Origin: Bdellovibrionaceae bacterium UBA5009
GTDB lineage: Bacteria; Bdellovibrionota; Bdellovibrionia; Bdellovibrionales; Bdellovibrionaceae
NCBI GenBank assembly: GCA_002396665.1
Contig: DGYJ01000115.1
Coordinates: 7,616-25,065 of the forward strand
Direction of reading: 5' to 3'
DNA length: 17,450 nt
A program made the translations under genes and the position numbers. The notes under the pieces are model-generated. The model was not told the DNA's origin and made no database searches. It saw only the letters and a list, made by a program, of their open reading frames with translations. Positions 1-8,147 of this stretch are shown in pieces. How positions within the stretch are numbered: the stretch's first letter is position 1; each line of letters begins with the position of its first letter.

Positions 1-231
1 GCTAGCCATCTCTAGGCAGCGATTGTACTCATCAACGTCAGCGTGGACTTTGGCCTCATAGCAATACGAGCAATACACATTGTGTTTTAAATGCGCTGGT
101 CGATCGGGCCAATGGGCTAAGGCTTCATCTTCTAAAAATTGCGCGCAGTTCTTACAAACCGCTTGCTCGCAAAGACCACACTGAAGTTGCGCCTTGGGCT
201 TTTGACATTGTAGACATGTTTTTAATTCCAC
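1..231 (-). CDS. Cysteine-rich zinc-finger-like protein (5' part, runs off the left edge)
   Basis: The minus-strand frame is open for 77 codons from a GTG at 231 to the window edge, so only the N-terminus is seen. The start is supported by AGGA at 238-241, six bases upstream; there is no in-frame ATG before the stop at 301-303. The visible protein has paired cysteines in a repeating pattern: CLQC near residue 6, CGLC near 18, CKNC near 26 and CSYC near 54. This suggests two or more treble-clef or B-box-like zinc sites. I recognise no named family. It is divergent from the ydcZ-xdh operon with 117 bp between the starts, so the two may share a promoter region. There is no signal peptide, so it is probably cytoplasmic. 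The zinc role is inferred from cysteine spacing only. Confidence 0.6.
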   Translation of the reverse strand, partial: MELKTCLQCQKPKAQLQCGLCEQAVCKNCAQFLEDEALAHWPDRPAHLKHNVYCSYCYEAKVHADVDEYNRCLEMAS

Positions 232-317
232 CAAAGATCCTAATTTTTGTTTGTTTCCGTAAGACAATACCCCGGGCTTTCCCTTGGGACAAAGGCTTTT
301 CTAGCAAATAGAGCTTG

Positions 318-333
318 ATCCTGAAAAAAGGAT
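318..333 (+). promoter_or_regulatory. Hairpin that pairs the Shine-Dalgarno-like sequence before ydcZ
   Basis: ATCCT (318-322) and AGGAT (329-333) form a perfect 5-bp inverted repeat around a 6-base A-rich loop. The right arm contains the only AGGA-like ribosome-binding sequence upstream of the ydcZ start, so folding would hide it. There is no T-tract after the stem, so it is not a terminator. A stem this short may be accidental. The rest of 232-348 is the divergent intergenic region; I see no convincing -35/-10 pair in it. Confidence 0.25.
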
Positions 334-348
334 AGTTTCAAATGCAGT

Positions 349-795
349 ATGATTTATTTGTTGGTATCACTCTCAATAGGTGGCTTGGCCGTACTGCAGG
401 CGGGTCTTAATCGTCAAATCGCCAGTCAAATGGGCCTGTCCACCGCAGTGTTGATCAATAGCGTCTTTCTGTTATTGGTGACTAGCTTGTTTTGGGCTAT
501 TTGCAGTTTTTATCCACAACTATTTCCCGATTCTTTTCGTTCTCAATTTTCTTGGGAGCAACTTCGCTGGTGGCAATTTATTCCTGCCCTGTGCGGATTT
601 GCCTTGATCACAGGAATTCCAGGTTTAATTCCAAAATTAGGGGCTGCAGGTGTTTTTCTATGTGTTGTTGTGGGCCAGCTGACCTTTAGTTTTCTTTGGG
701 ATTTAGCCATCGAACAACGACCCTTTGAAACACAGCGACTGATCGGAATTCTTGTCGCCATCCTGGGAATGGCCATCGCCAATTGGCCGCGGTAG
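349..795 (+). CDS. YdcZ/DUF606-type small membrane protein (DMT superfamily)
   Basis: This 148-residue, very hydrophobic protein matches the usual length of the half-size YdcZ/DUF606 group of the drug/metabolite transporter superfamily. Visible signatures are the N-terminal AGLNRQIA segment after the first membrane helix and a C-terminal hydrophobic helix ending in NWPR. I place helices at about residues 1-17, 32-54, 76-95, 98-118 and 128-145. Such short proteins are thought to act as dimers in the inner membrane; the substrate is unknown. It is the first gene of a plus-strand run into xdhA, with only 8 bases between its stop and the xdhA ATG, so a purine- or urate-related substrate is possible but unproven. 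The ATG at 349 lies 16 bases after AGGA, which is long. An out-of-frame ATG at 342 is better spaced. Confidence 0.75.
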   Translation: MIYLLVSLSIGGLAVLQAGLNRQIASQMGLSTAVLINSVFLLLVTSLFWAICSFYPQLFPDSFRSQFSWEQLRWWQFIPALCGFALITGIPGLIPKLGAAGVFLCVVVGQLTFSFLWDLAIEQRPFETQRLIGILVAILGMAIANWPR

Positions 796-803
796 AAAGT
801 TTT

Positions 804-2240
804 ATGTTACGACATCAAATTCACTTCACACTCAATGGCCAACTTCTTCAACTTGAAGGCCAGCATGCCTTTGCACCCCTTAGCGATACACTACGATATC
901 TGCTACGAAAAACGGGAACAAAAGTAGTCTGCGCCGAAGGCGACTGCGGAGCCTGCACCGTCATGATGGCAAGGACTCAAGATCAAAACAGCAAAGGTCA
1001 GTTGACCTATAGATCCATAAATTCATGCATCGTCCCCACGTTTTTAATTGATGGCTGTCACCTTGTAACTGTTGAAGGCTTGCAAGAAGGTGAAAAGCTG
1101 CACGAAATCCAAAACTCCATGGTTAGAAATTTTGGAGCCCAATGCGGATTTTGCACGCCTGGATTTGTGATGTCGATGACGAACATGTTTGAGCATAAAA
1201 CCTGCCCCAGTACTCAAAATGTAAAAAATTATCTGACTGGGAATCTTTGCCGTTGCACTGGTTATCAAGCGATCATTGATGCTGCCAAAGACGTCGATAC
1301 GAAAAAAATCACACCCTTGGCCCAACGTTATGCACTGGTTCATGAAACTGCTCAACTGAAAGCACTGACGCAAAAATCGATTTCATTAAAAACTGATCAG
1401 ATCGAATTTTTTGCGCCAGCAACCTTAGCTGAAGCGGTTGACTTTAAATCTAAAAATCCTGATTGCAGAATTTTTTCTGGGGCTACCGATATTGGTGTAC
1501 AAATCAATAAAGGAAAATTTGCTGCTCAAAAACAAATGAGTCTTCACTTGATTTCATCTCTGTATGAAATCAACTTGCAACAAAAACATGTTCGCATTGG
1601 TGCACGAGTGACTTTGGACCGATTGCAAATTTTTGCAGAAAAGCATTTGCCAAGCTTTGGACAGTTTTTACATATTTTTGCTTCGCCACAAATTAAAAAT
1701 TCTGCCACACTGGTTGGCAATTTAGCCAATGGATCCCCCATCGCAGACACCATTCCATTTTTAATGACATTGGATGCCCAGGTCTTAGTTCAAGGTCCAC
1801 GCGGACAAAGATCATTGCCTTTAAAAAACTTCTTTAAAGGATACAAAAGCTTCAATATGGATTCTGACGAGTTCATTGAAGCCATTGCCTTTGAACTGCC
1901 CGATTCAAAAAATTTAAAAATGGGACTGTACAAAGTTTCTCAACGTCGCGATCTAGATATTTCATGCATCAATGCCAGCATTTGGGTGGAAGAAAAAAAT
2001 GGTCAGGCCGTCAATTGCAAAATCGCCATGGGCGGCGTTGGACCAACACCACTTCGCCTTAACCAAGTCGAATCCCTGCTTTTGAATAAAAAAATTGATC
2101 GTCAATGGGTTGATGAAGCCAAAAAATTAATTTCACAAAATATTCAGCCCCAATCGGACCTGCGTGGAAGCAGTGACTTTAGAAAAAAAATGTCAGAACA
2201 AATTTTTGAAAAATTCGCGAAGGAGCATTTGCAGCTATGA
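804..2240 (+). CDS. xdhA: Xanthine dehydrogenase small subunit (2 x [2Fe-2S] + FAD)
   Basis: XdhA carries electrons from the molybdenum centre to NAD+ through two iron-sulphur clusters and FAD. Using the ATG at 804 (478 residues), the N-terminal ferredoxin-type domain has Cys43, Cys48, Cys51 and Cys75. The helical second FeS domain has Cys114 and Cys117 (CGFC) with Cys149 and Cys151 (CRC). The FAD domain of the CO-dehydrogenase flavoprotein type begins near residue 200, with SGATD at about 225 and TLVGNLANGSPIAD at 302-315. Length and order fit bacterial two-subunit XDH such as the Rhodobacter capsulatus type. A TTG at 783 would extend the frame by seven residues into ydcZ, but the ATG gives the typical N-terminus. 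The stop overlaps the xdhB start by 4 bp (ATGA), implying translational coupling. No key residue is missing. Confidence 0.93.
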   Translation: MLRHQIHFTLNGQLLQLEGQHAFAPLSDTLRYLLRKTGTKVVCAEGDCGACTVMMARTQDQNSKGQLTYRSINSCIVPTFLIDGCHLVTVEGLQEGEKLHEIQNSMVRNFGAQCGFCTPGFVMSMTNMFEHKTCPSTQNVKNYLTGNLCRCTGYQAIIDAAKDVDTKKITPLAQRYALVHETAQLKALTQKSISLKTDQIEFFAPATLAEAVDFKSKNPDCRIFSGATDIGVQINKGKFAAQKQMSLHLISSLYEINLQQKHVRIGARVTLDRLQIFAEKHLPSFGQFLHIFASPQIKNSATLVGNLANGSPIADTIPFLMTLDAQVLVQGPRGQRSLPLKNFFKGYKSFNMDSDEFIEAIAFELPDSKNLKMGLYKVSQRRDLDISCINASIWVEEKNGQAVNCKIAMGGVGPTPLRLNQVESLLLNKKIDRQWVDEAKKLISQNIQPQSDLRGSSDFRKKMSEQIFEKFAKEHLQL

Positions 2241-4564
2241 GTGCCCACCACGATTCTTCAGAATTGCATGTCACAGGCTCATCGGAATATATTGACGACC
2301 GCCCCTTCACCCATGGCGAAGTCCATGTGGATGTCTTTGTTAGCTCTGTTGCAAAAGCCAAAATTAAATCCTTGGACCTATCTTTGGCCAAAGAAATTCC
2401 AGGGATTCTAGGGCTTTACACAGCCAAGGATATTCCCCATAACACTTGGGGAACAATTTTTAAAGACCAGCCCTTCTTGGCTGATCAGACTGTTGAATAT
2501 GTCGGTGAGCCCATTGTTATTATTGCCGCCGAAACTAAACAAGCTTTGCATCACGCAAAAAATAAAATCAAAATTGAATTTGAATATTTAAGTCCGATTT
2601 TAAAATTGGATGAAGCCATTCAAAAAAAAGAATTCATTGGACCTTTACGAAAAATTCAGCGGGGCCAACCCGACGAAGCCTTTGCAAAGGCAGAACATCA
2701 GCTGACCGGCGAAATCGAAATCGCAGGCCAGGATCATTTTTACTTAGAATCCCAAGCCTGCATTGCCTACCCAAAAGAAGACGGGCAAATCGAAATCCAT
2801 GCGTCTTCACAGCATCCAACAGAAGTTCAACATCTTGTTTGCGAAGCCCTGGGACTTAAAAATCATCAAGTTGTTTGTATTGTTAAACGCATGGGTGGGG
2901 GCTTTGGCGGCAAAGAATCCCAAGCCGCACCATTTGCAGTTTATGCCTCTCTGGTGGCGCAAAAATTAAAACGCCCAGCCCGATTGATTCTAACTAAAGA
3001 TGACGACATGTTGATCACTGGCAAAAGAAATCCTTTTAAGAATTTTTACAAAGTGGGCTTTGATAAAGACGGACATATTTTGTCATTAAAAGCAGAATTG
3101 TATTCTGATGGTGGAGCCTACGCTGATTTATCGACAGCCATTATGGAACGTGCAATGCTTCACCTGGACAATGCCTATTATATTCCAAACTTTTTTGTGT
3201 CTGGGCAAGTTTGCAAAACCAATACGGCATCCAATACGGCTTTCCGTGGTTTTGGCGGGCCCAAAGGTGTTGTGACCATTGAAAATATCATCGAAGACAT
3301 TGCAAACTTTTTAAAAATAGATTCTTTGGTTGTACGTGAACGAAATGTTTACAAAAAGGGACAGCAAACACCCTATGGCCAGGTGATTGAAGATGACGTC
3401 CTCCCGGAATTATTTGAAAAAATTAAATCCCAAACAAACTATTTGCAATGGCGAAAAAAAGTCGAGGACCACAATCGCAAAAATCTTTCAACCCTTCATG
3501 GACTTTCTGTCACAGCTGTTAAGTTTGGAATTTCGTTTACGACCAGATTTTTAAATCAAGGAAATGCCCTGGTGAACTTGCATCTGGATGGAACCATCCA
3601 AGCCTCCACTGGAGCCACTGAAATGGGCCAAGGTGTAAATACAAAAATCGCCCAGGTGCTTGCGGATTGCTTTTCAATTCCAATTAAAGATGTGCGATTG
3701 ATGCCGACTTCGACAGAAAAAACGCCAAACACTTCTGCAACAGCGGCATCAAGTGGAACTGATATCAATGCCCAAGCGGCCTTGAATGCCGCCATGGTCT
3801 TGAAGCAAAATTTATCTAAAGTCGCAGTTGGCGTTTTCGCAAGACCTGAAAGTCTTCGGGGAAAACCCACGGCTGGGGCTGGCACAGCTCTAGAAATTGA
3901 TATTGAGACCATTAAAGACTATTCACATATAGAATTCACAAATGGATTTATTATCAATAAGAATAATCCTGCACAAAAAATTACTTTTGCCGATTTACTT
4001 TTAGAGGCCTACCTGAACCGCGTTCCCCTGACCTCGCAAGGTTTTTTTAAATATCCAGGGATTTTTTATAATAAAGAAACTGGTCAAGGGCAGCCATTCT
4101 TTTATTTTACAAACGGAGTAGCTGCCAGTGAAGTTTCTATAGATCGCTTCACGGGCGAAACAAAAGTCCTACGAACAGAAATATTGATGGATCTTGGTCG
4201 CCCGATCAATGCCGCCATCGACAAAGGACAAGTCATTGGCGCCTTTGTCCAAGGAATGGGTTGGGTCACGACTGAAAAATTATTTTATAATTCTGATGGC
4301 CGCTTGCTTTCGTGTTCACCTAGCACTTATAAAATTCCAAGTATCCATGATATTCCTCGGCATTTAACCTGCGAACTGATTCCTAATTCTTTGAATAATA
4401 AAAATGTCAAAGCTAGCAAGGCTGTCGGTGAACCCCCTCTGCTCTTGGCCATTTCTGTTTGGACTGCAATTAAAAATGCTCTTCACTCTGTTCGCAAAGA
4501 ATCCAATGTGAAATTAAAATTGCCCGCAACCCAAGAAGAAGTTTTTCATCATTTGCATGGATAA
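2237..4564 (+). CDS. xdhB: Xanthine dehydrogenase molybdopterin-binding large subunit
   Basis: This is the catalytic subunit, which hydroxylates hypoxanthine and xanthine at the molybdenum cofactor. It is 775 residues, the expected size for an XdhB. Comparing from memory with bovine xanthine oxidase, I find the Mo-site Gln (GQDHFYLE, Gln165), Phe223 and Glu227 in GGGFGGKE (bovine F798, E802), Arg305 in MERA (R880), Arg337 and Phe339 in FRGFGGPKG (R912, F914), the FGISF segment with Phe434 (F1009), TAASSGTD (Ala1079 loop) and the catalytic base Glu732 in KAVGEPPL (E1261). Retention of both substrate-binding Glu and Arg equivalents argues for a true purine oxidase rather than an aldehyde oxidase or CO dehydrogenase homologue. 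It overlaps xdhA by 4 bp and is followed 26 bp later by xdhC. Cytoplasmic; no Tat signal. Confidence 0.95.
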   Translation: MSAHHDSSELHVTGSSEYIDDRPFTHGEVHVDVFVSSVAKAKIKSLDLSLAKEIPGILGLYTAKDIPHNTWGTIFKDQPFLADQTVEYVGEPIVIIAAETKQALHHAKNKIKIEFEYLSPILKLDEAIQKKEFIGPLRKIQRGQPDEAFAKAEHQLTGEIEIAGQDHFYLESQACIAYPKEDGQIEIHASSQHPTEVQHLVCEALGLKNHQVVCIVKRMGGGFGGKESQAAPFAVYASLVAQKLKRPARLILTKDDDMLITGKRNPFKNFYKVGFDKDGHILSLKAELYSDGGAYADLSTAIMERAMLHLDNAYYIPNFFVSGQVCKTNTASNTAFRGFGGPKGVVTIENIIEDIANFLKIDSLVVRERNVYKKGQQTPYGQVIEDDVLPELFEKIKSQTNYLQWRKKVEDHNRKNLSTLHGLSVTAVKFGISFTTRFLNQGNALVNLHLDGTIQASTGATEMGQGVNTKIAQVLADCFSIPIKDVRLMPTSTEKTPNTSATAASSGTDINAQAALNAAMVLKQNLSKVAVGVFARPESLRGKPTAGAGTALEIDIETIKDYSHIEFTNGFIINKNNPAQKITFADLLLEAYLNRVPLTSQGFFKYPGIFYNKETGQGQPFFYFTNGVAASEVSIDRFTGETKVLRTEILMDLGRPINAAIDKGQVIGAFVQGMGWVTTEKLFYNSDGRLLSCSPSTYKIPSIHDIPRHLTCELIPNSLNNKNVKASKAVGEPPLLLAISVWTAIKNALHSVRKESNVKLKLPATQEEVFHHLHG

Positions 4565-4590
4565 ACTTAAATTTGTAGAAAGAAAATCAA

Positions 4591-5376
4591 ATGCTTGATT
4601 TGAACGAGCAAATTCTAAAATTACACCAACTCCAAGCGAGCTACGTTCTAGTGACCTTAGTGAATATTGTTGGAAGTGCACCACAAGTCATTGGCGCGAA
4701 AATGCTGGTCACCCAAGAAGGACTTTTTTGGGGCACTGTGGGCGGCGGAAAAATCGAGGCCCATTCAATTCAGCATGGACAAAAACTTTTATCATCTCAG
4801 TCTCTCTCTGAAATTCAAACATGGAATCTACAAAAACAAATTGGCATGTCCTGCGGCGGCGAAGTTAGCTTATTTTTTGATGTGCAAATTCAAAATCCTT
4901 GGGTGATCAATATTTTTGGAGCAGGTCATATTTCACAAGAACTTTGCCGAGTGCTTTCAAAATTAAGCTGCCAACTGAATATTTATGATACGCGACCTGA
5001 GTGGCTTTCTAAATTGCCAGTGGGATCAAATATTAAGACCAATCTTTACGATGACCTGGCAAGTGCCGTTCCACTACTTGCAGAAAACTCTTTTGCGCTT
5101 TGCATGACCCAGGGCCATGGAACAGATTTCCCAATTTTGTTGCAGGTCTTCAAAAATTCAAAACATTTTAAATTTATTGGTGTTATTGGTTCTGATATAA
5201 AATCTAAAAAAATAAAGACCGAACTTAATGAGGCGAAAATTCCAGATCACGAAATTGAAAGACTGCACTGTCCCTTGGGGCTTCCGATCGGAAATAACAC
5301 CCCGGCCGAAATAGCTATCAGCATAGCGGCGCAGCTTTTAGCTGTGCGCGATCAAGTGAATTTAATTTCGACATGA
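4591..5376 (+). CDS. xdhC: XdhC: molybdenum-cofactor sulphuration/insertion factor for xanthine dehydrogenase
   Basis: XdhC binds Moco, protects it during sulphuration and hands it to the XDH large subunit. The 261-residue protein has the family's N-terminal region (GSAP at 28-31, GGGKIE near 51-56, MSCGG at 86-90 with the conserved cysteine). A Rossmann-like half follows with GAGHIS (110-115) and IYDTRPEW (131-138), then the C-terminal PIGNNTPAEIA segment (232-242), close to the usual PIG(L/N)..TP.EIA pattern. It is the last gene of the xdhABC operon, 26 bp after xdhB; the upstream sequence is A/G-rich with no clear Shine-Dalgarno. It faces the minus-strand gene ending at 5395 with only 18 bp between them. 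I see no convincing intrinsic terminator there. Confidence 0.92.
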   Translation: MLDLNEQILKLHQLQASYVLVTLVNIVGSAPQVIGAKMLVTQEGLFWGTVGGGKIEAHSIQHGQKLLSSQSLSEIQTWNLQKQIGMSCGGEVSLFFDVQIQNPWVINIFGAGHISQELCRVLSKLSCQLNIYDTRPEWLSKLPVGSNIKTNLYDDLASAVPLLAENSFALCMTQGHGTDFPILLQVFKNSKHFKFIGVIGSDIKSKKIKTELNEAKIPDHEIERLHCPLGLPIGNNTPAEIAISIAAQLLAVRDQVNLIST

Positions 5377-5394
5377 ATTTACTTTTGAAGTGAC

Positions 5395-6468
5395 TTAAAA
5401 ATTCAAATTCACAGAAAAAACTAAACCGGCAATTCCACGGTAAGAATTTTCTTTCGAAAAATCTAAATGCGGCGTTAATTCGTAATCCAGAATTTTTTTG
5501 TATAATAACTGATTCCATGAAACTGCCAAACTGTAACCCACCAAATGATATTCATCCCGATTATCCGAAGTGAACATCCAACTGTAGGTCAGTGTTGATT
5601 TTGGATTCACAAATTCCCCCAGGGCAAGACCATTATTGACTGTCAGCTTGTGAAGTTTTTCTTCGTATTCGCCCTCGTTAATCCAAGTGAGCGAATAAAT
5701 TTTACTTAACACCCAGTTAAAGTTCAGAGCTTGAAAAACCCCAGTCCCCTTCGTCGGTGTAGCAAAAAACTCTAATTTTGGATTCACCTTGAATGTCTTC
5801 ATATCCGCCACACTTTCAAAGCTGAGCGAGTGTGAAATTTTCAAAGGGTCCTGCAGTTCAACACGGGGCTGGAAGGCTGTTCGAATATTTCCTAACTTCC
5901 TAAAGACACCAACACTGGCCCCGTAATTTCTTTCGCGAGGAGCCTGGCGAAGATAATTATTTTTACCAGTACGATTTTCACTTTTTTCATCGTAGGAAGT
6001 AAATTTAAGTTGAAAATAATCTTCAAGATTAGGCAAACGCAGATTCACACCAAGACCGGAAGTGTTTTTGAAACCCTGACCGTCAGTCAAAAAAGATGAG
6101 TTTTCTATTTTCACGCTGGTATCATTGCGACGATTTGTTAATTTTTTACCAACTAAAAAAAGATCAAGCCCCTCGGCCACACCATCAAACCAATTTGAAA
6201 TCGCTATATTACTTTTGATCAATTTTTCTTCTAGTGTGGGTTCTGAACTTTCATCTGCAGGCAAAGCTTCGGGATCATCTTCCATCAATTCGTATTCTGA
6301 CGGGGGTAGTGGATTCTCTTTGGCCGAAGCAATAGGGCCTAGAAGGCCTGTCATGATCAAGATAAATAAAAAGAACTTTCTTAAAGCAAAACAAAAACAT
6401 CCACGTTTCAAAGGCCATAGACATAACCCTTTAGTTTCGGAAATTTTTAATTGTACTTTTCGCGCCAT
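5395..6468 (-). CDS. Secreted/outer-membrane beta-barrel-like protein, uncharacterised
   Basis: A 357-residue frame from ATG at 6468 (a TTG lies one codon upstream). A hydrophobic segment (FFLFILIMTGLL) and ASA just before KENP look like a type I signal peptide, preceded by an unusually long basic region of about 30 residues. A later start such as the TTG at 6411 is therefore possible, although no ribosome-binding site supports it. An acidic linker (about 50-75) is followed by roughly 280 residues of alternating polar and aromatic strands ending in VFSVNLNF. The C-terminal Phe is typical of outer-membrane barrels recognised by BamA. I recognise no named family. The start lies only 18 bp from that of the divergent gene at 6487, so each promoter must lie within the other gene's 5' end. 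Confidence 0.7.
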   Translation of the reverse strand: MARKVQLKISETKGLCLWPLKRGCFCFALRKFFLFILIMTGLLGPIASAKENPLPPSEYELMEDDPEALPADESSEPTLEEKLIKSNIAISNWFDGVAEGLDLFLVGKKLTNRRNDTSVKIENSSFLTDGQGFKNTSGLGVNLRLPNLEDYFQLKFTSYDEKSENRTGKNNYLRQAPRERNYGASVGVFRKLGNIRTAFQPRVELQDPLKISHSLSFESVADMKTFKVNPKLEFFATPTKGTGVFQALNFNWVLSKIYSLTWINEGEYEEKLHKLTVNNGLALGEFVNPKSTLTYSWMFTSDNRDEYHLVGYSLAVSWNQLLYKKILDYELTPHLDFSKENSYRGIAGLVFSVNLNF

Positions 6469-6486
6469 CAAATTTACTCTTCGAAT

Positions 6487-7110
6487 GTGAAGATTTTCCT
6501 TTTTGTACTTTTTTTAATTATCTCAAATAACACTTTTGCCTATACAGCGAAAGAAGGCAATGTCACAGCTAGCTTAGGCTCTTTTTTTTCAAGAACAAAA
6601 TATGAGGGCCCAGGCGTGGGCAAAAATTCATACCTAGCGGGGACAGGATTTGTAGTCACCGGTGACATGAACCCGCGGGGCGCTTTAGAAATTTCTATGT
6701 TCTATATGCGAAAATCCTATTATCGCGAGTTTGAAGGCAAGTTCATTGGTGAAAGAACCCATCTGATGCATATTGGCATGGGCTACCGCTGGTGGTTGAG
6801 CCCTCAATTTTCTACCTCCTTAACTTTCACCTCTTCCTACACCATGGAAAATCCGCAAATAATTTATAGCGACTTCGCTTCTGGACAAGAAATTGATACC
6901 TCGGCCAGGGACATTACTGACTACGGATTGGATCTTGCAGCCCAGTATGAAATCTACGCACTAAACGAGTGGGCCCTTGTCGCCGATCTTCGCTATGGAT
7001 ATTCATTCACAAATAAAGACCACGAACGCGGAGACCATTATGGGGCTCTGCTAGCCATTCGGTATTTGGTCCAAGAAAAAATCCACGAACCAGCTAAATT
7101 GAAAAAGTAG
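6487..7110 (+). CDS. Small outer-membrane beta-barrel-like protein, uncharacterised
   Basis: A 207-residue protein from GTG at 6487. The GTG is chosen because it directly precedes a classic signal peptide (VKIFLFVLFLIISNNTFA, likely cleaved before YTAKEG). The frame stays open upstream to TTG 6451, but that extension would put 12 polar residues before the signal. No Shine-Dalgarno is visible. The mature part has glycine/aromatic amphipathic strands with many Tyr/Trp girdle residues (for example ISMFYMRKSYY, GMGYRWWLSP, LVADLRYGYSF), fitting an 8- to 10-stranded barrel of the OmpA/OmpW size class. A short polar tail (HEPAKLKK) follows the last strand, so it lacks the terminal Phe. No family is recognised. 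Its stop codon lies inside a hairpin shared with the end of rlmN. Confidence 0.7.
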   Translation: MKIFLFVLFLIISNNTFAYTAKEGNVTASLGSFFSRTKYEGPGVGKNSYLAGTGFVVTGDMNPRGALEISMFYMRKSYYREFEGKFIGERTHLMHIGMGYRWWLSPQFSTSLTFTSSYTMENPQIIYSDFASGQEIDTSARDITDYGLDLAAQYEIYALNEWALVADLRYGYSFTNKDHERGDHYGALLAIRYLVQEKIHEPAKLKK

Positions 7111-7127
7111 AATTACTTTTTTGAATT
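7097..7127. terminator. Bidirectional hairpin terminator between the convergent OMP gene and rlmN
   Basis: AAAAAGTA (7102-7109) and TACTTTTT (7114-7121) form a perfect 8-bp inverted repeat with a 4-base loop. It extends by a G.U pair and AATT/AATT pairing if one base is bulged. A-runs on the left arm and T-runs on the right give a U-tract in either direction. Both stop codons lie within it: TAG 7108-7110 on plus, TAA 7113-7115 on minus. The stem is A/T-rich, so it would be weaker than a GC-rich terminator. Confidence 0.55.
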
Positions 7128-8147
7128 CAATTGACCACAGGCCGCTAAAATTTGATCGCCCTTGGTTGTGCGAATAAGAGTAGGAATCTGGTAAGTTTCA
7201 AGAATTGAACGAAATTTTTCTACCCTGTCATCCGTTGGCCTTTTGTATTCAGTTCCTGGGAATGGGTTGAATGGAATTAAATTAATATAGGCTTTTTTAC
7301 CCTTTAAAAGTTCCCCGGTACTTTGCGCGTCTTCATCGCTATCGTTAAAATCTTTTAACAAAAGATATTCGTAGGTGACGAAACGCTTTTCGCCCTTGGG
7401 GATTTGATCCACTAAATCCAAAACATCCTGAAGCGGAAACTTTCGATTGATCGGAATAATTTGATTTCTTTTTTCTGTAAAAGGCGAATGCAATGACAAT
7501 GCAATATTCACATCTGGCATTTCGCTTTTCCATCTTTGCAAACCCGGCAAATATCCAGATGTCGAAATGGTAATTTTATGATTTGCTAGACTTAATCCGT
7601 ACTGCGACAAAAATATTTCGCAGGATTTTTTGACAGACTCAAAATTATGTAAAGGCTCGCCCTGCCCCATGAAAACAATATTCAAAATACGATCATCATC
7701 AGGGCGATTTTGGGCCAGCCACTCTTTCGCTTGTAAAAATTGACCTACAATTTCTGCCGTCGTCAAATTTCGACTAAGTCCCTGGGTTCCTGTATAACAA
7801 AAGGCGCAATTCATGGCACAGCCCACCTGGGACGACAAACAAATAGTGTACTTATTTTGAAATGGAATCAGAACGGTTTCAATTTTCAATTGATCAGGCA
7901 GTCGAAATAAAAATTTGACTGTTTTATCTGCTGACTGATGAACTTCATGAATTTGAGGAAGATCAAAGTTCATTTCTGAATAAATGACCTGCTTGGATTT
8001 TAAAGCCAGATCCTGATGTGTTAAGGGATCACGCTGATTCTTCTTATAATGCCAATTGTAAAGTAAACGCGCAGTGGCCAGTGGCAAGCCGCGCTCTTGA
8101 CAAAAATTTTGCAAATCTAAAAAGGAATACTGAAAAAAAGAGTTCAT
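7113..8147 (-). CDS. rlmN: Dual-specificity RNA methyltransferase RlmN (radical SAM)
   Basis: RlmN methylates C2 of A2503 in 23S rRNA and A37 in some tRNAs by a radical-SAM ping-pong mechanism. The 344-residue protein is of normal length. The radical-SAM [4Fe-4S] motif is Cys110, Cys114, Cys117 (CAMNCAFC). The two mechanistic cysteines are Cys103, seven residues before the cluster as in E. coli C118/C125, and Cys337 in AACGQL (E. coli C355). Glu90 in IETVLIP matches the conserved ETV(L/M)IP glutamate. The SAM-binding GEP loop reads GQGEPL, where many homologues have GMGEPL. RlmN rather than Cfr is favoured by the overall sequence. The ATG immediately follows the TAA of the preceding small gene (TAAATG), so the two are co-transcribed and coupled. 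Cytoplasmic. Confidence 0.95.
   Translation of the reverse strand: MNSFFQYSFLDLQNFCQERGLPLATARLLYNWHYKKNQRDPLTHQDLALKSKQVIYSEMNFDLPQIHEVHQSADKTVKFLFRLPDQLKIETVLIPFQNKYTICLSSQVGCAMNCAFCYTGTQGLSRNLTTAEIVGQFLQAKEWLAQNRPDDDRILNIVFMGQGEPLHNFESVKKSCEIFLSQYGLSLANHKITISTSGYLPGLQRWKSEMPDVNIALSLHSPFTEKRNQIIPINRKFPLQDVLDLVDQIPKGEKRFVTYEYLLLKDFNDSDEDAQSTGELLKGKKAYINLIPFNPFPGTEYKRPTDDRVEKFRSILETYQIPTLIRTTKGDQILAACGQLNSKK

Noticed and set aside
783..803. TTG-initiated extension of xdhA overlapping the end of ydcZ
   Set aside because: The ATG at 804 gives the standard XdhA N-terminus and lies just after the ydcZ stop; the extension adds only seven unconserved residues.
5365..5410. Terminator between xdhC and the convergent OMP gene
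   Set aside because: Only TGAATTT/AAATTCA with a loop of more than 20 bases is seen; no compact stem with a T-tract.
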